Assembly (NCBI GenBank): GCA_963824225.1 | Contig: CAWGOF010000003.1 | Coordinates: forward strand, 2,976,001 to 3,040,000 | Direction of reading: 5' to 3' | DNA length: 64,000 nucleotides | Source of the DNA: CAWGOF01 sp963824225 | Lineage (GTDB): Bacteria > Acidobacteriota > Polarisedimenticolia > Polarisedimenticolales > Polarisedimenticolaceae | Part shown: in pieces, positions 52,118-59,455 of the stretch | Numbering within the stretch: position 1 is the stretch's first letter | Layout of the letters: every line of letters starts with the position of its first letter | Notes under the pieces: generated by a model | What the model saw: only the letters and a program-made list of their open reading frames with translations | Database searches by the model: none | What the model was told of the DNA's origin: nothing | Program-made: the position numbers and the translations under genes

Positions 52118-52606
52118 ATGCGCAGGGTCGCTGCCATCGCCGTGCTCGTCCCGCTTTTCGCGTGCGGGGAGGATGCAAAGCTGGCAGCGCCGGCGTCCTC
52201 CTCTTCTGACCCGGCGTTCTCGACCGAGCTGGAGCTGCGAGATGCCTCGGGCGCCCAGGCCCAGAGCTTCTCGGTCGGGCAGCCGATCGCGATGGTGCTG
52301 CGCGTCCGCAACGGCAGCCAGGCTGCGCGCCGGCTGACGCTCCCCACGTCGCAGGTATTCGACTTCGAGGTCGCCGATCGATCGAGCGGTGCTCGCGTGT
52401 GGCACTGGTCGCATGAGCAGATGTTCGCGACGGTCGTGACCGAGATCGTGTTCGAGGCCGGAGAGACGAAGGAGTACTCGGCGACCTGGGATCAGACCGC
52501 CGACAGCGGCACGACGGTCCCGCAGGGCGAGTACCGAGCGGCCGGATTCGTCAACACCTCGGAGCCCGGCCTGCGATCCGCAGCCGTTCCTCTTACGATC
52601 CACTAG
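52118..52606 (+). CDS. BsuPI-domain lipoprotein
   Basis: The 162-residue protein has a lipoprotein signal (AAIAVLVPLFAC-GE). It has an intracellular-proteinase-inhibitor BsuPI-type beta-sandwich: 'GQPIAMVLRVRNGSQAARRLTLPTSQVFDFEVAD', 'VWHWSHEQMFATVV', 'EIVFEAGETKEYSATWDQ' and 'VPQGEYRAAGFVNT'. BsuPI domains inhibit serine proteases in Bacillus, but many bacterial copies have no proven inhibitory role. It is 11 bases after the GAF-HATPase gene. Confidence 0.82.
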   Translation: MRRVAAIAVLVPLFACGEDAKLAAPASSSSDPAFSTELELRDASGAQAQSFSVGQPIAMVLRVRNGSQAARRLTLPTSQVFDFEVADRSSGARVWHWSHEQMFATVVTEIVFEAGETKEYSATWDQTADSGTTVPQGEYRAAGFVNTSEPGLRSAAVPLTIH

Positions 52607-52611
52607 AGGCG

Positions 52612-53022
52612 ATGACGGCCGGTACTACCCACACAATCCCATCACCCGCCCGAGGTCTGCTCGGGTTCCTAGTCGCGCTCGGTGTTGGCGGCCTCCATTT
52701 GGCGCTGGGCTTCTCGGATCTTGCTCCCGGCGAGACGATGGGACTTCGAATACTGGAATTCTACGTCGTGGCCTTCCTTGCGGGAATGGTACTCGGCCTC
52801 TTCGTCGCAAGGAGATGGGTCCTCCTCTGCGGCGTTGGTTCCTGGGGCGCCATGCTTGCTGCCGCAATGCTGTTCGCAATGCGTGAACCGCTCTGGATTC
52901 ACGTAGGGCCCGGTTCGTTGGTTGCCTTGTTCCTCGGTGGCGCCGTTGGCGCGCTGCTCAGGAGACTTGCACGAGTGGCCCCGTGCGATTCGCGATCGAG
53001 TAGGCAAAGAATCGAGACCTGA
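52612..53022 (+). CDS. Small membrane protein, unknown function, lower GC
   Basis: The 136-residue ORF has four hydrophobic helices (about 16-36, 48-68, 72-92 and 98-118). Its codons are less GC-rich than the neighbourhood, suggesting a different origin. The C-terminal RIET and the stop codon come from a dispersed repeat arm (53007-53026). No family is recognised. Confidence 0.55.
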   Translation: MTAGTTHTIPSPARGLLGFLVALGVGGLHLALGFSDLAPGETMGLRILEFYVVAFLAGMVLGLFVARRWVLLCGVGSWGAMLAAAMLFAMREPLWIHVGPGSLVALFLGGAVGALLRRLARVAPCDSRSSRQRIET

Positions 53023-53026
53023 CCCC
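53007..53026 (-). repeat. Dispersed palindrome single arm at a convergent junction
   Basis: This 20-base arm is identical to the right arm of the 28504-28577 copy. It supplies the stop of the upstream membrane-protein gene and sits six bases from the stop of the convergent rhodanese-hydrolase gene. Confidence 0.85.
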
Positions 53027-53032
53027 TAGCCC

Positions 53033-54130
53033 CTAGCCGACGGCGCAGCGGTTCGGTCCGGCCTCGAGGTCGAGCGGCTCGTCGTCCCCGAGGTCGGCTC
53101 GACCTTCGTTGACGGCGAGCACCATCTCGAAGTTCGGCGGCTTGGCACCGAGTGCGGCGACGATGTCCCGCGCGAACGTGTCCTCGTCGAGGTCGAGCGC
53201 GGCGAGCTGCGGCCGCACGTCGCCGAGGCGCGCGCCGATCGGCTGGCGGTCGAACGGGATCGGGGAGCTGTGGTGCCCCGGATACGCCCACACGTCGTCG
53301 CCGAGCGCGAAGATCCGGTGCAGGCTGCGGTAGAGCGCCCGCGCGCCGGCCTCGGCCCCGGCATCCCCGCGCTCGAGGTCCGGCCGGCCGAACGCGCGCA
53401 CGAACAGCGTGTCGCCCGAGAGCAGCACGCGGTCGTCGACCTGGAAGCACGTGCTCTCGCCCGTGTGGCCCGGTGTCGCGAGCGCCCGGATCGTCCGCTC
53501 GCCGACGCGCAGCGTCTCGCCGTCCGCGAACGGAACGTACGGAAAGCGCACACGATCGTTCGGTGGCAGGACGAGCTTCGCCCCGGTCGTCTCGGCCAGC
53601 TCCCCCGCGCGCGACACGTGGTCGGCGTGTACGTGCGTTTCGAGCACGTGCGTGATGCGCAGGTCTTCGCGGTCGGCGATCTCCTCGTAGGCCGCCACGT
53701 CGACGCACGGATCGACGACCACCGCCTCGCCCGCCGAGCCCAGCACGTAGGACAGGCAGCCCTTCCCGAGCCGCTGGACCTGGATCAGCTCGTCGTCGAT
53801 CGGCGCCTCGGCCCACACGCCGCTCCAGTCGTGCATCCCGCCTTCGAGGCTCGCCGCGTCGAACCCCAGCGTGCGCAGGACCGCGGCGGCTTTGCGCGCC
53901 ACGACGCCCATCTTGCACACCGTGATCACCGGGACGTCGCGCGGCAGCTCGGTGGCCTTGCGGATCAGCGGCTCGACGTGGTCGCGGCGCAGCGCGTCGT
54001 ACACGGCGAGGTTCCGGCTACCGAGGATGCTCCACGCCTCGTGCTCTGCCGCGTCGCGGATGTCGACGATCGACACGGGCTCGCCGGCCTCGAGCCGCGC
54101 GCGCAACTCCTCGCAAGTCCATTCGTGCAT
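53033..54130 (-). CDS. Rhodanese-metallo-beta-lactamase fusion (persulfide dioxygenase/glyoxalase II-like)
   Basis: The 365-residue cytoplasmic protein begins with a rhodanese domain (residues 1-105: 'PVSIVDIRDAAEHEAWSILGS' and the persulfide cysteine in 'VITVCKMGVVARKAA'). It continues with a metallo-beta-lactamase domain whose ligands are 'THVHADHVSRAG', 'ATPGHTGEST', 'VLLSGDTLF' and 'YPGHHS'. A C-terminal ETHE1-like segment ends 'PPNFEMVLAVNEG'. It probably oxidises glutathione persulfide in sulfide detoxification. The rhodanese-first order is the reverse of the common MBL-rhodanese fusion. TACACT lies upstream at 54163-54168. Confidence 0.88.
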   Translation of the reverse strand: MHEWTCEELRARLEAGEPVSIVDIRDAAEHEAWSILGSRNLAVYDALRRDHVEPLIRKATELPRDVPVITVCKMGVVARKAAAVLRTLGFDAASLEGGMHDWSGVWAEAPIDDELIQVQRLGKGCLSYVLGSAGEAVVVDPCVDVAAYEEIADREDLRITHVLETHVHADHVSRAGELAETTGAKLVLPPNDRVRFPYVPFADGETLRVGERTIRALATPGHTGESTCFQVDDRVLLSGDTLFVRAFGRPDLERGDAGAEAGARALYRSLHRIFALGDDVWAYPGHHSSPIPFDRQPIGARLGDVRPQLAALDLDEDTFARDIVAALGAKPPNFEMVLAVNEGRADLGDDEPLDLEAGPNRCAVG

Positions 54131-54227
54131 GTTCGAGGATGCCCTGGTTCGTCAGTGGCGACAGTGTACGACGATCGGGCGCGCGTGCAAGGGAGGTGTG
54201 CACGATTTTGATTTCGACGCCTGTTCG

Positions 54228-54464
54228 CTAGGATTGCGGATGCGCCACGCCTAGGCGCACGATGCACGAGCGGCCGTCGACGCCGCGCCGGCACACGACG
54301 AGGAACCGTCCGGACACGAGCGGAACGCGCACATCGTCGCGATCGCGCGCCGTGAGCACGAACGATCCGACGTCGAACACGACACCGTTCTGCACGCCGT
54401 GCTCGCCGACGTGGAACCGCATGAACCTCGCCGATCGAATCGTCCGGATCGCCTGCGCGTGCAT
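54228..54464 (-). CDS. Small ORF, unknown function (possible gene remnant)
   Basis: The 78-residue ORF 'MHAQAIRTIRSARFMRFHVGEHGVQNGVVFDVGSFVLTARDRDDVRVPLV...' has beta-rich, protein-like composition. An in-frame stop lies eight codons upstream, preceded by CNGGDA, which reads as if it belonged to a longer protein. It could be a real small protein or the tail of a decayed gene. The 114 bases before ppk hold no other support. Confidence 0.35.
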   Translation of the reverse strand: MHAQAIRTIRSARFMRFHVGEHGVQNGVVFDVGSFVLTARDRDDVRVPLVSGRFLVVCRRGVDGRSCIVRLGVAHPQS

Positions 54465-54578
54465 CGCGTCCCCACCGTTGCATTCCTTCTACGACGTCCT
54501 GCGGTCGTATGGATGCACGGAGAGTCGACGCGGTTTCCCCGCGCTGCGACGGCACCGCGCGGGGGCGCCTCGCGGATG

Positions 54579-56723
54579 CTACGAAATGAGACCCGACCCC
54601 ACCTGCTCGAGCGACAAGCCGCGCGCCAGGGCGATGAACATCTCCTGGGCCGCGCGGCGGGGCTCGCCGTCCTGCGGCTGGCGCCTGACGTACCGGCCGT
54701 CCGGCCCGCAGTCCCAGGCCGAGCAGTTGTCCCGATCGTAGACGTCGAGGATCTCGCCCAGCTCGCGGGCCAGGTCGGGCGAGGTCACGGGCACGATCGT
54801 CTCGACGCGCCGGTCCAGGTTGCGCTTCATCCAGTCGGCCGAGCCCAGGTAGTACTCGAGCTTGCCGTCGTTCGTGAACTCGTACACCCGGCCGTGCTCG
54901 AGGAACCGGCCCACGACGCTGTACACGCGAATCGACTCGGACAGTCCCGGGACCCCCGGACGCAGGCAGCACAGCCCGCGCACGTGGAGCGTGATCGGCA
55001 CGCCGGCCTGGCTCGCCTCGTACAGCTCGCGGATCAGCTCCGGATCCTGGAGCTGGTTCAGCTTGGCCCGGATCCCGGCGTGGCGACCGGCCGCCGCGTG
55101 CGCGGCCTCGCGGCGGATCAGCTCGACGAACCGCCCGCGCATCGCCTGAGGCGCGACCACCAGTGTCCGGTAGCGCCCGGAGGGCAAGGCGCCGGTCAGC
55201 TGGTTGAACACCGCGGCGACGTCGCGACACACCGCCGGGTCGGACGTCAGGAGCGCCAGATCCTCGTAGATCCGCGCCGTCCCGGTGTGATAGTTGCCCG
55301 TCCCGATGTGCGCGTAGGACCGGGTGCTTCCTTCTTCTTCGCGCACCACGAGCGCCAGCTTGACGTGGGTCTTCAGCTTCTCGAAGCCGTACGCGACGTG
55401 GGCGCCTTCGTTTTCGAGCAGCTGACCCCAGGCGATGTTCGGCGCCTCGTCGAACCGCGCCGTGATCTCGACCAGCACCGCGACCTGCTTGCCCGCGCGC
55501 GCGGCCTCGGCCAGCGCGCGCACGATCGGCGAGTCGCTGCTCGTGCGGTAGATCGTGAGCTTGATCGCCAGCACGCGCGGGTCGGCGGCGGCGGCGCGCA
55601 GGAACCGGAGCACCGACGTGTCGAACGAGTGGTACGGGTGGTGCAGCAGCACGTCGCCGCGTCGGATCTCGTCGAAGATCGCGCTCGGGTCGTCGAGCTC
55701 GAGATCGGACAGGCGCGGGTGTGTGACCGGGACGTGGGCCGGGAACCGCAGCTCGTCGTGGCCCTGGACCTCGAGCCGCAGCAGATCGGCGAGGCCGAGT
55801 AGCGTGTCGGTGGGGTAGATGTCGATCGGACCGACGGCCAGCTGCTTGGCCAGCCAGCCCCGGAGCTGCTCGGGCATGTTGCTCGATACCTTGAGCCGCG
55901 TGACGCCGGCGAACTTGCGGGCCTTCAGGTCGGACGTCACCTGGCGGATGATCCGTCCCGGGTCGAGCGAGGGATCGGTATCGTCGGGATCCGAGGCGTC
56001 GGGCGGCTCGGTGCTCTCGATGCCGCGGTTCACGCGGAACAGGTACGTGCGCGTCGACGTCGCGTCGGGCAGCACGAGGTCCAGGTTCGCCGCGATCAGC
56101 TGCTCGAGCGGCACGACGCCGCGCCCGCCCGGCACCGGGATCCAGCGCGGGCGGTTCGTCGGGACCTTGAGGCGCACGAACCGCGGAGTCTTGCGCTGGC
56201 CGGCGAACACCTGGATCGCCAGGTTCAGCCCCTGGTTGCTGATGAACGGGAACGGGTGCTGGGCGTCGACGGCGAGGGGGGTGAGGATCGGGAGGATCGA
56301 GCCCGCGAAAAACTCGCGCAGCTGGGCCCGCTCGGCGTCGGTCAGGTCCGCGTAGTTCCGGATCCCGATGCCCGCGCGCTCGAGCGCCGGCAGGATCTCC
56401 TCGCTCATCGTACGCGACAGGACCTTCATCTGTTGCAGGGTCTCCTCGCGGCACAGCGCGAGCTCCTCGGCCGGCGTCCGCCCGTCGATCGAGCGCCGCG
56501 CGGCCCTCTTGCCCTCGCGCTTGAGACCCCCGATGCGCTTCATGAAGAACTCGTCGAGCAGCATCCCGATGATGCCGGCGAACTTCACGCGCTCGAGCAG
56601 CGGAAGCTCGGTGTCCTCGACGAGGGCCAGGACGCGCCGGGCGAACGCGAGCCAGCTCAGCTCGCGGTTGAGGTACGCGGCCCCAGGGTCAAGTGGCGTT
56701 TCGGTCGGTTGGTCGTCGTCCAC
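54579..56723 (-). CDS. ppk: Polyphosphate kinase PPK1
   Basis: The 714-residue protein has the four PPK1 domains. 'AAYLNRELSWLAFARRVL' at the N-terminus is followed by 'RIGGLKREGKRAA', the nucleotide and polyP channel 'IKLTIYRTSSDSPIVRAL', 'VLVEITARFDEAPNIAWGQLLENEGAHVAYG' and 'LKTHVKLALVVREE'. The phosphohistidine segment is 'SYAHIGTGNYHTGTARIYEDL', and the second His is in 'GRFLEHGRVYEF'. It makes polyphosphate from ATP. The GTG start at 56723 has a GGAG site and overlaps the upstream CHAD gene by 67 bases. The last residues (GSGLIS) and stop are read from a degenerate dispersed arm at 54585-54600. Confidence 0.95.
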   Translation of the reverse strand: MDDDQPTETPLDPGAAYLNRELSWLAFARRVLALVEDTELPLLERVKFAGIIGMLLDEFFMKRIGGLKREGKRAARRSIDGRTPAEELALCREETLQQMKVLSRTMSEEILPALERAGIGIRNYADLTDAERAQLREFFAGSILPILTPLAVDAQHPFPFISNQGLNLAIQVFAGQRKTPRFVRLKVPTNRPRWIPVPGGRGVVPLEQLIAANLDLVLPDATSTRTYLFRVNRGIESTEPPDASDPDDTDPSLDPGRIIRQVTSDLKARKFAGVTRLKVSSNMPEQLRGWLAKQLAVGPIDIYPTDTLLGLADLLRLEVQGHDELRFPAHVPVTHPRLSDLELDDPSAIFDEIRRGDVLLHHPYHSFDTSVLRFLRAAAADPRVLAIKLTIYRTSSDSPIVRALAEAARAGKQVAVLVEITARFDEAPNIAWGQLLENEGAHVAYGFEKLKTHVKLALVVREEEGSTRSYAHIGTGNYHTGTARIYEDLALLTSDPAVCRDVAAVFNQLTGALPSGRYRTLVVAPQAMRGRFVELIRREAAHAAAGRHAGIRAKLNQLQDPELIRELYEASQAGVPITLHVRGLCCLRPGVPGLSESIRVYSVVGRFLEHGRVYEFTNDGKLEYYLGSADWMKRNLDRRVETIVPVTSPDLARELGEILDVYDRDNCSAWDCGPDGRYVRRQPQDGEPRRAAQEMFIALARGLSLEQVGSGLIS

Positions 56724-57808
56724 GAAGCGTCTCCGGTCTTCGTTTCCCCGTCGGTCGGGGTGTTCGGCTGTGCGTCGGTCTCGATGCTCGGCTTGCGCGC
56801 GGGTGTGCGCCGCGGCCGAACCGCGTCGGCGAGGCGCGTGTCGAACGCGTGCTTCACCCGCTTCCACGGTTTCCCGCGCACGGTGCGAAACTGCCGCGGA
56901 AGCTGGCGCCGCAGGCTCGTCGCATGGCGGGCGATACGCTCGGCGAGTGTTCCCATGGCGAACAGGGCTTCGCGCGGCAGGCGCTTGCCACCGGCCGCGC
57001 GGATCTCGTGGATGAGCCCGAGCATCACGTGGCAATCCTGGTGCACGCCCAGCTGGTCCTGCAGGGCCACGAGCCGGGCGACGATCTCCTCGGCCGGCCG
57101 GCCGTACAGCGACGCGTGGAACTCGAGCGCGTAGCGCAGGCGTTTGGCCAGGATGCGCAGGCGATGGATCTCGTCGGCGCTCGAGTCGGGCTTGAGTCGC
57201 TCGCCGGCCCGGCGCACCTTCTTGTACGCCCGGATCAGCGTCTCGGGGGCGACGAGCGCCGACGGCTGGCGCGCGGTGCCGCCGCGCGTGCGCGGGCCGC
57301 CGTCGACGAGCGCGCCGAGCGCGGTGAGGAGCCGGACGTAACGCCGGGAGTCGAGGGCCCGGAGCATCCGGGCGCGGGCCCGCTCCCGGCGGCGCAGCAG
57401 GACCGCCGATACGGCGATCGCCGCCGGATCGAGCGCCGGGTCCTGGCCCGCCTCGGCGGCAAGACGTCCGAGCTGTACGTCGAGGTCCCGTACCTCGCCG
57501 AGCGCGCGCCCGAGCCAGCCGAGCTCGCGGCGCACGCGCTCGCCGCGCCGGGGGATCGCGTCCTCGAACACGGCCAGCGCCGCTCGCAGACGCCGCGTCG
57601 CGACGCGCATCGCGTGCAGGGCCTCGGGGTCCTGTCCGAGTCGCGTGCCGGGCTCGTGCGCGAGCAGGCGGTCGCGCTGCTTGCGCAGCGCGCCGAACGC
57701 GATCTCGCCCGCCGTCTGGCGCGGCTCGACGCGCGGCCGAGGCCGAGCGGGCGCGGGTCGGACCGCGGTGGCCGCGGTGGCCGCGGACGGATCGTCCGGA
57801 TGTTCCAT
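56657..57808 (-). CDS. CHAD-domain protein
   Basis: The 383-residue helical protein has the CHAD hallmarks: 'DPEALHAMRVATRRLRAALAVFEDAIPRR', 'LGRALGEVRDLDVQL', 'IHRLRILAKRLRYALEFHASLYG' and a conserved late 'LGVHQDCHVMLGLIHEI'. The surface is rich in His and Arg. CHAD proteins bind polyphosphate granules, which fits the overlapping downstream ppk gene. The Lys/Thr-rich tail lies in the overlap. The start at 57808 is preferred to 57838 because a TAGAAT overlaps the latter ATG. Confidence 0.9.
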   Translation of the reverse strand: MEHPDDPSAATAATAVRPAPARPRPRVEPRQTAGEIAFGALRKQRDRLLAHEPGTRLGQDPEALHAMRVATRRLRAALAVFEDAIPRRGERVRRELGWLGRALGEVRDLDVQLGRLAAEAGQDPALDPAAIAVSAVLLRRRERARARMLRALDSRRYVRLLTALGALVDGGPRTRGGTARQPSALVAPETLIRAYKKVRRAGERLKPDSSADEIHRLRILAKRLRYALEFHASLYGRPAEEIVARLVALQDQLGVHQDCHVMLGLIHEIRAAGGKRLPREALFAMGTLAERIARHATSLRRQLPRQFRTVRGKPWKRVKHAFDTRLADAVRPRRTPARKPSIETDAQPNTPTDGETKTGDASWTTTNRPKRHLTLGPRTSTAS

Positions 57809-57836
57809 GTGAAAAATACCCGTGGAAACCGACGGC

Positions 57837-57842
57837 ATTCTA
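57837..57842 (-). promoter_or_regulatory. -10-like hexamer TAGAAT for the CHAD-ppk operon
   Basis: TAGAAT ends 28 bases before the ATG at 57808, giving a leader of about 20 bases. It decides the start choice of the CHAD gene. Confidence 0.4.
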
Positions 57843-57890
57843 ACGGCATCGTGCGGCGCCGGACAAGGCGACCGATCTAGGGCATCGTGT

Positions 57891-57896
57891 TACAGT
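57891..57896 (+). promoter_or_regulatory. -10-like hexamer TACAGT for the selenoprotein gene
   Basis: TACAGT ends eight bases before the GTG at 57905, with no Shine-Dalgarno sequence. It overlaps the codons of an alternative upstream start at 57887. Confidence 0.4.
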
Positions 57897-57904
57897 CCGG
57901 CGAC

Positions 57905-58666
57905 GTGGGGAAGCTCGCTCGCCGGGCGACGATCGGGATCGGCGCCGTTTGCGCGCTGTGGCTGGTCGTGTGCGTGTTCTTCTACGTCGCGATGCTGCAG
58001 CCGCCCGAGCGCTTCGGCCGCATCATCGCCGGGATCCCCGGACCGCTGCGGATGGTGATGGCCGCGCTGCCGTTCGAGACGATGTGGAACTCGGCGCGCG
58101 GCGGCGACCTGGCACCCGGCGATCCGGCGCCCGACTTCTGTCTCGCCGAGGCGCAAAGCATGGAAGACGCCGCGCCAGGCGCGGAAGACGCGCAGCCGAG
58201 CGGCGAGTGCGTACGGCTGTCCTCGTTCCGCGGCTCACGACCGGTCGTCCTCGTGTTCGGCAGCTACACCTGACCGCCGTTCCGGCGGGAGGTTCCCGCC
58301 CTCAACGACCTGTACCGGCGGTTCGGCGATGCCGCAGCGTTCTTCGTCGTGTACATCCGCGAGGCCCATCCGACCGACGCCTGGGCCCTGGCCTTGAACG
58401 AGCGCGAGGGCATCCTGCTCGCGAGCCCCAGGGACTACGCGGAGAAGGCCGGTGCGGCGCGCACCTGCGTGCGCCGGCTCGCGATCGAGATCCCGGCGCT
58501 GATCGACGACTTCGACAGCACGACCGAGAACGCCTACACCGCATGGCCCGACCGGCTGTACGTGATCGATCGCGACGGGCGAATCGCGTACAAGGCGCGG
58601 CCGGGGCCGTTCGGCTTCGTGCCCGGGGAGGTCGAGGCGACGCTGGGGCGGCTCCTCGGCGGCTAG
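57905..58666 (+). CDS. Iodothyronine deiodinase-like selenoprotein (UGA at 58271 read as selenocysteine)
   Basis: A single frame runs 57905-58666 with one in-frame TGA (58271-58273). Before it lie a membrane anchor (residues 6-30), 'GDPAPDFCLAEA' and 'VRLSSFRGSRPVVLVFGSYT'. After it lie 'PPFRREVPALNDLYRRFGDAAAFFVVYIREAHPTDAW' and a thioredoxin-fold end. FGSxT-U-PPF and the later YIxEAHxxDxW are the signatures of deiodinases, where U is the catalytic selenocysteine; here it is residue 123 of 253. A perfect hairpin starts 10 bases after the UGA. The protein faces the periplasm or outer side by topology. Bacterial substrates are unknown; a peroxiredoxin-like or dehalogenating redox role is possible. 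Start 57887 is an alternative. Confidence 0.9.
58284..58300 (+). promoter_or_regulatory. Bacterial SECIS-like hairpin
   Basis: A perfect 7-bp stem (GGCGGGA/TCCCGCC) with apical loop GGT lies inside the coding sequence. 17 bases separate the UGA from the loop. A bacterial SECIS needs a stem-loop about 16-37 bases downstream with a G at the start of the loop; both hold. A competing 6-bp stem (CCGCCG/CGGCGG) directly after the UGA could form instead. Confidence 0.8.
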
Positions 58667-58677
58667 CAGGGGGGGGA

Positions 58678-59403
58678 ATGCACAACAGCGGCCGTACGCG
58701 CGCACAGCATCTTCTTCTTCTCGGCGTCCCGCTCGGCGCGCTCGTCGCGCTCGGCGGCTGCGAGGACGCCGCGCTGAGGCGACCGACCGTGGCCGGGACG
58801 CTGCGGATCTACCTGGCCCGGCACGGCGAGACCGACTGGAACGCCCAGCGCCGGCTGCAGGGCGGGACCGACGTGCCGCTCAACGCGAAGGGCCGGGGGC
58901 AGGCGGCCGCGCTCGCGGCGCGGCTCGACGGCGTCGCGCTCGATGCGATCTACTCGAGCACGCTCGTGCGCAGCCGCGAGACGGCGCAGGCTCTCGACGG
59001 GCGGGCGCCGATCGAGGCCTTGCCCGGTCTGGCCGAGCAAAGCCTGGGCAAGTTCGAGGGTGCGTACCTCGACGGGCGCGATCCGCAGATCGAGGCCGAG
59101 TACCGCGCGCGCACCGCCGATCCGGACGACGTGCTCGACGGCGGCGAATCGACGCGCACGCACCTGGCGCGCGTGCGGGGGGCGATCGAGGAGGTCCGGC
59201 GCCAGCACCCGTCGGGCACGGTGTTGATCGTCGGTCACGGCGGAACGAACCAGCTCGTCCTGGCCGTGCTGCTCGACCTCGAGCTGGCCGACGTCGAGCG
59301 CGTGCGCCAGGCCAACGACGAGGTCTACGCGATCGACCTCGTCCCGCGCCACCCGCCCACGCTGTGGAAGCTCGTGCCGCTCGAAAAGCTCGAGGAGTTA
59401 TGA
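58678..59403 (+). CDS. Histidine phosphatase (phosphoglycerate mutase family) lipoprotein
   Basis: The 241-residue protein has a lipoprotein signal (LGVPLGALVALGGC-ED). Then comes the RHG core 'IYLARHGETDWNAQRRLQGGTDVPLN', with 'SSTLVRSRETAQAL', a glutamate segment 'EQSLGKFEGAYL' and the second catalytic His in 'VLIVGHGGTNQLV'. Most relatives are cytoplasmic (cobalamin or phosphosugar phosphatases); an envelope-anchored copy is less usual. It starts 11 bases after the selenoprotein gene, behind an AGGGGGGG site, so co-expression is likely. A dispersed palindrome begins at its stop. Confidence 0.88.
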   Translation: MHNSGRTRAQHLLLLGVPLGALVALGGCEDAALRRPTVAGTLRIYLARHGETDWNAQRRLQGGTDVPLNAKGRGQAAALAARLDGVALDAIYSSTLVRSRETAQALDGRAPIEALPGLAEQSLGKFEGAYLDGRDPQIEAEYRARTADPDDVLDGGESTRTHLARVRGAIEEVRRQHPSGTVLIVGHGGTNQLVLAVLLDLELADVERVRQANDEVYAIDLVPRHPPTLWKLVPLEKLEEL

Positions 59404-59455
59404 GGGGTCAGGTCTCGGGGTCAGGTCTCGGGGTCTGACCCCGAGACCTGACCCC
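59404..59455. repeat. Dispersed palindrome, GGGGTCAGGTCTCG family, near-perfect 39-base palindrome
   Basis: A direct partial unit (59404-59416) precedes two 19-base complementary arms (59417-59435 and 59437-59455) with a one-base centre. It lies between convergent genes, directly after the histidine phosphatase stop. The epmB reading frame ends inside it (stop at 59421-59423). Confidence 0.9.

Noticed and set aside
58274..58288. CCGCCG/CGGCGG hairpin immediately after the UGA as the SECIS
   Set aside because: It is too close to the UGA for the usual bacterial SECIS spacing and its loop lacks a G. The 58284-58300 hairpin fits better.
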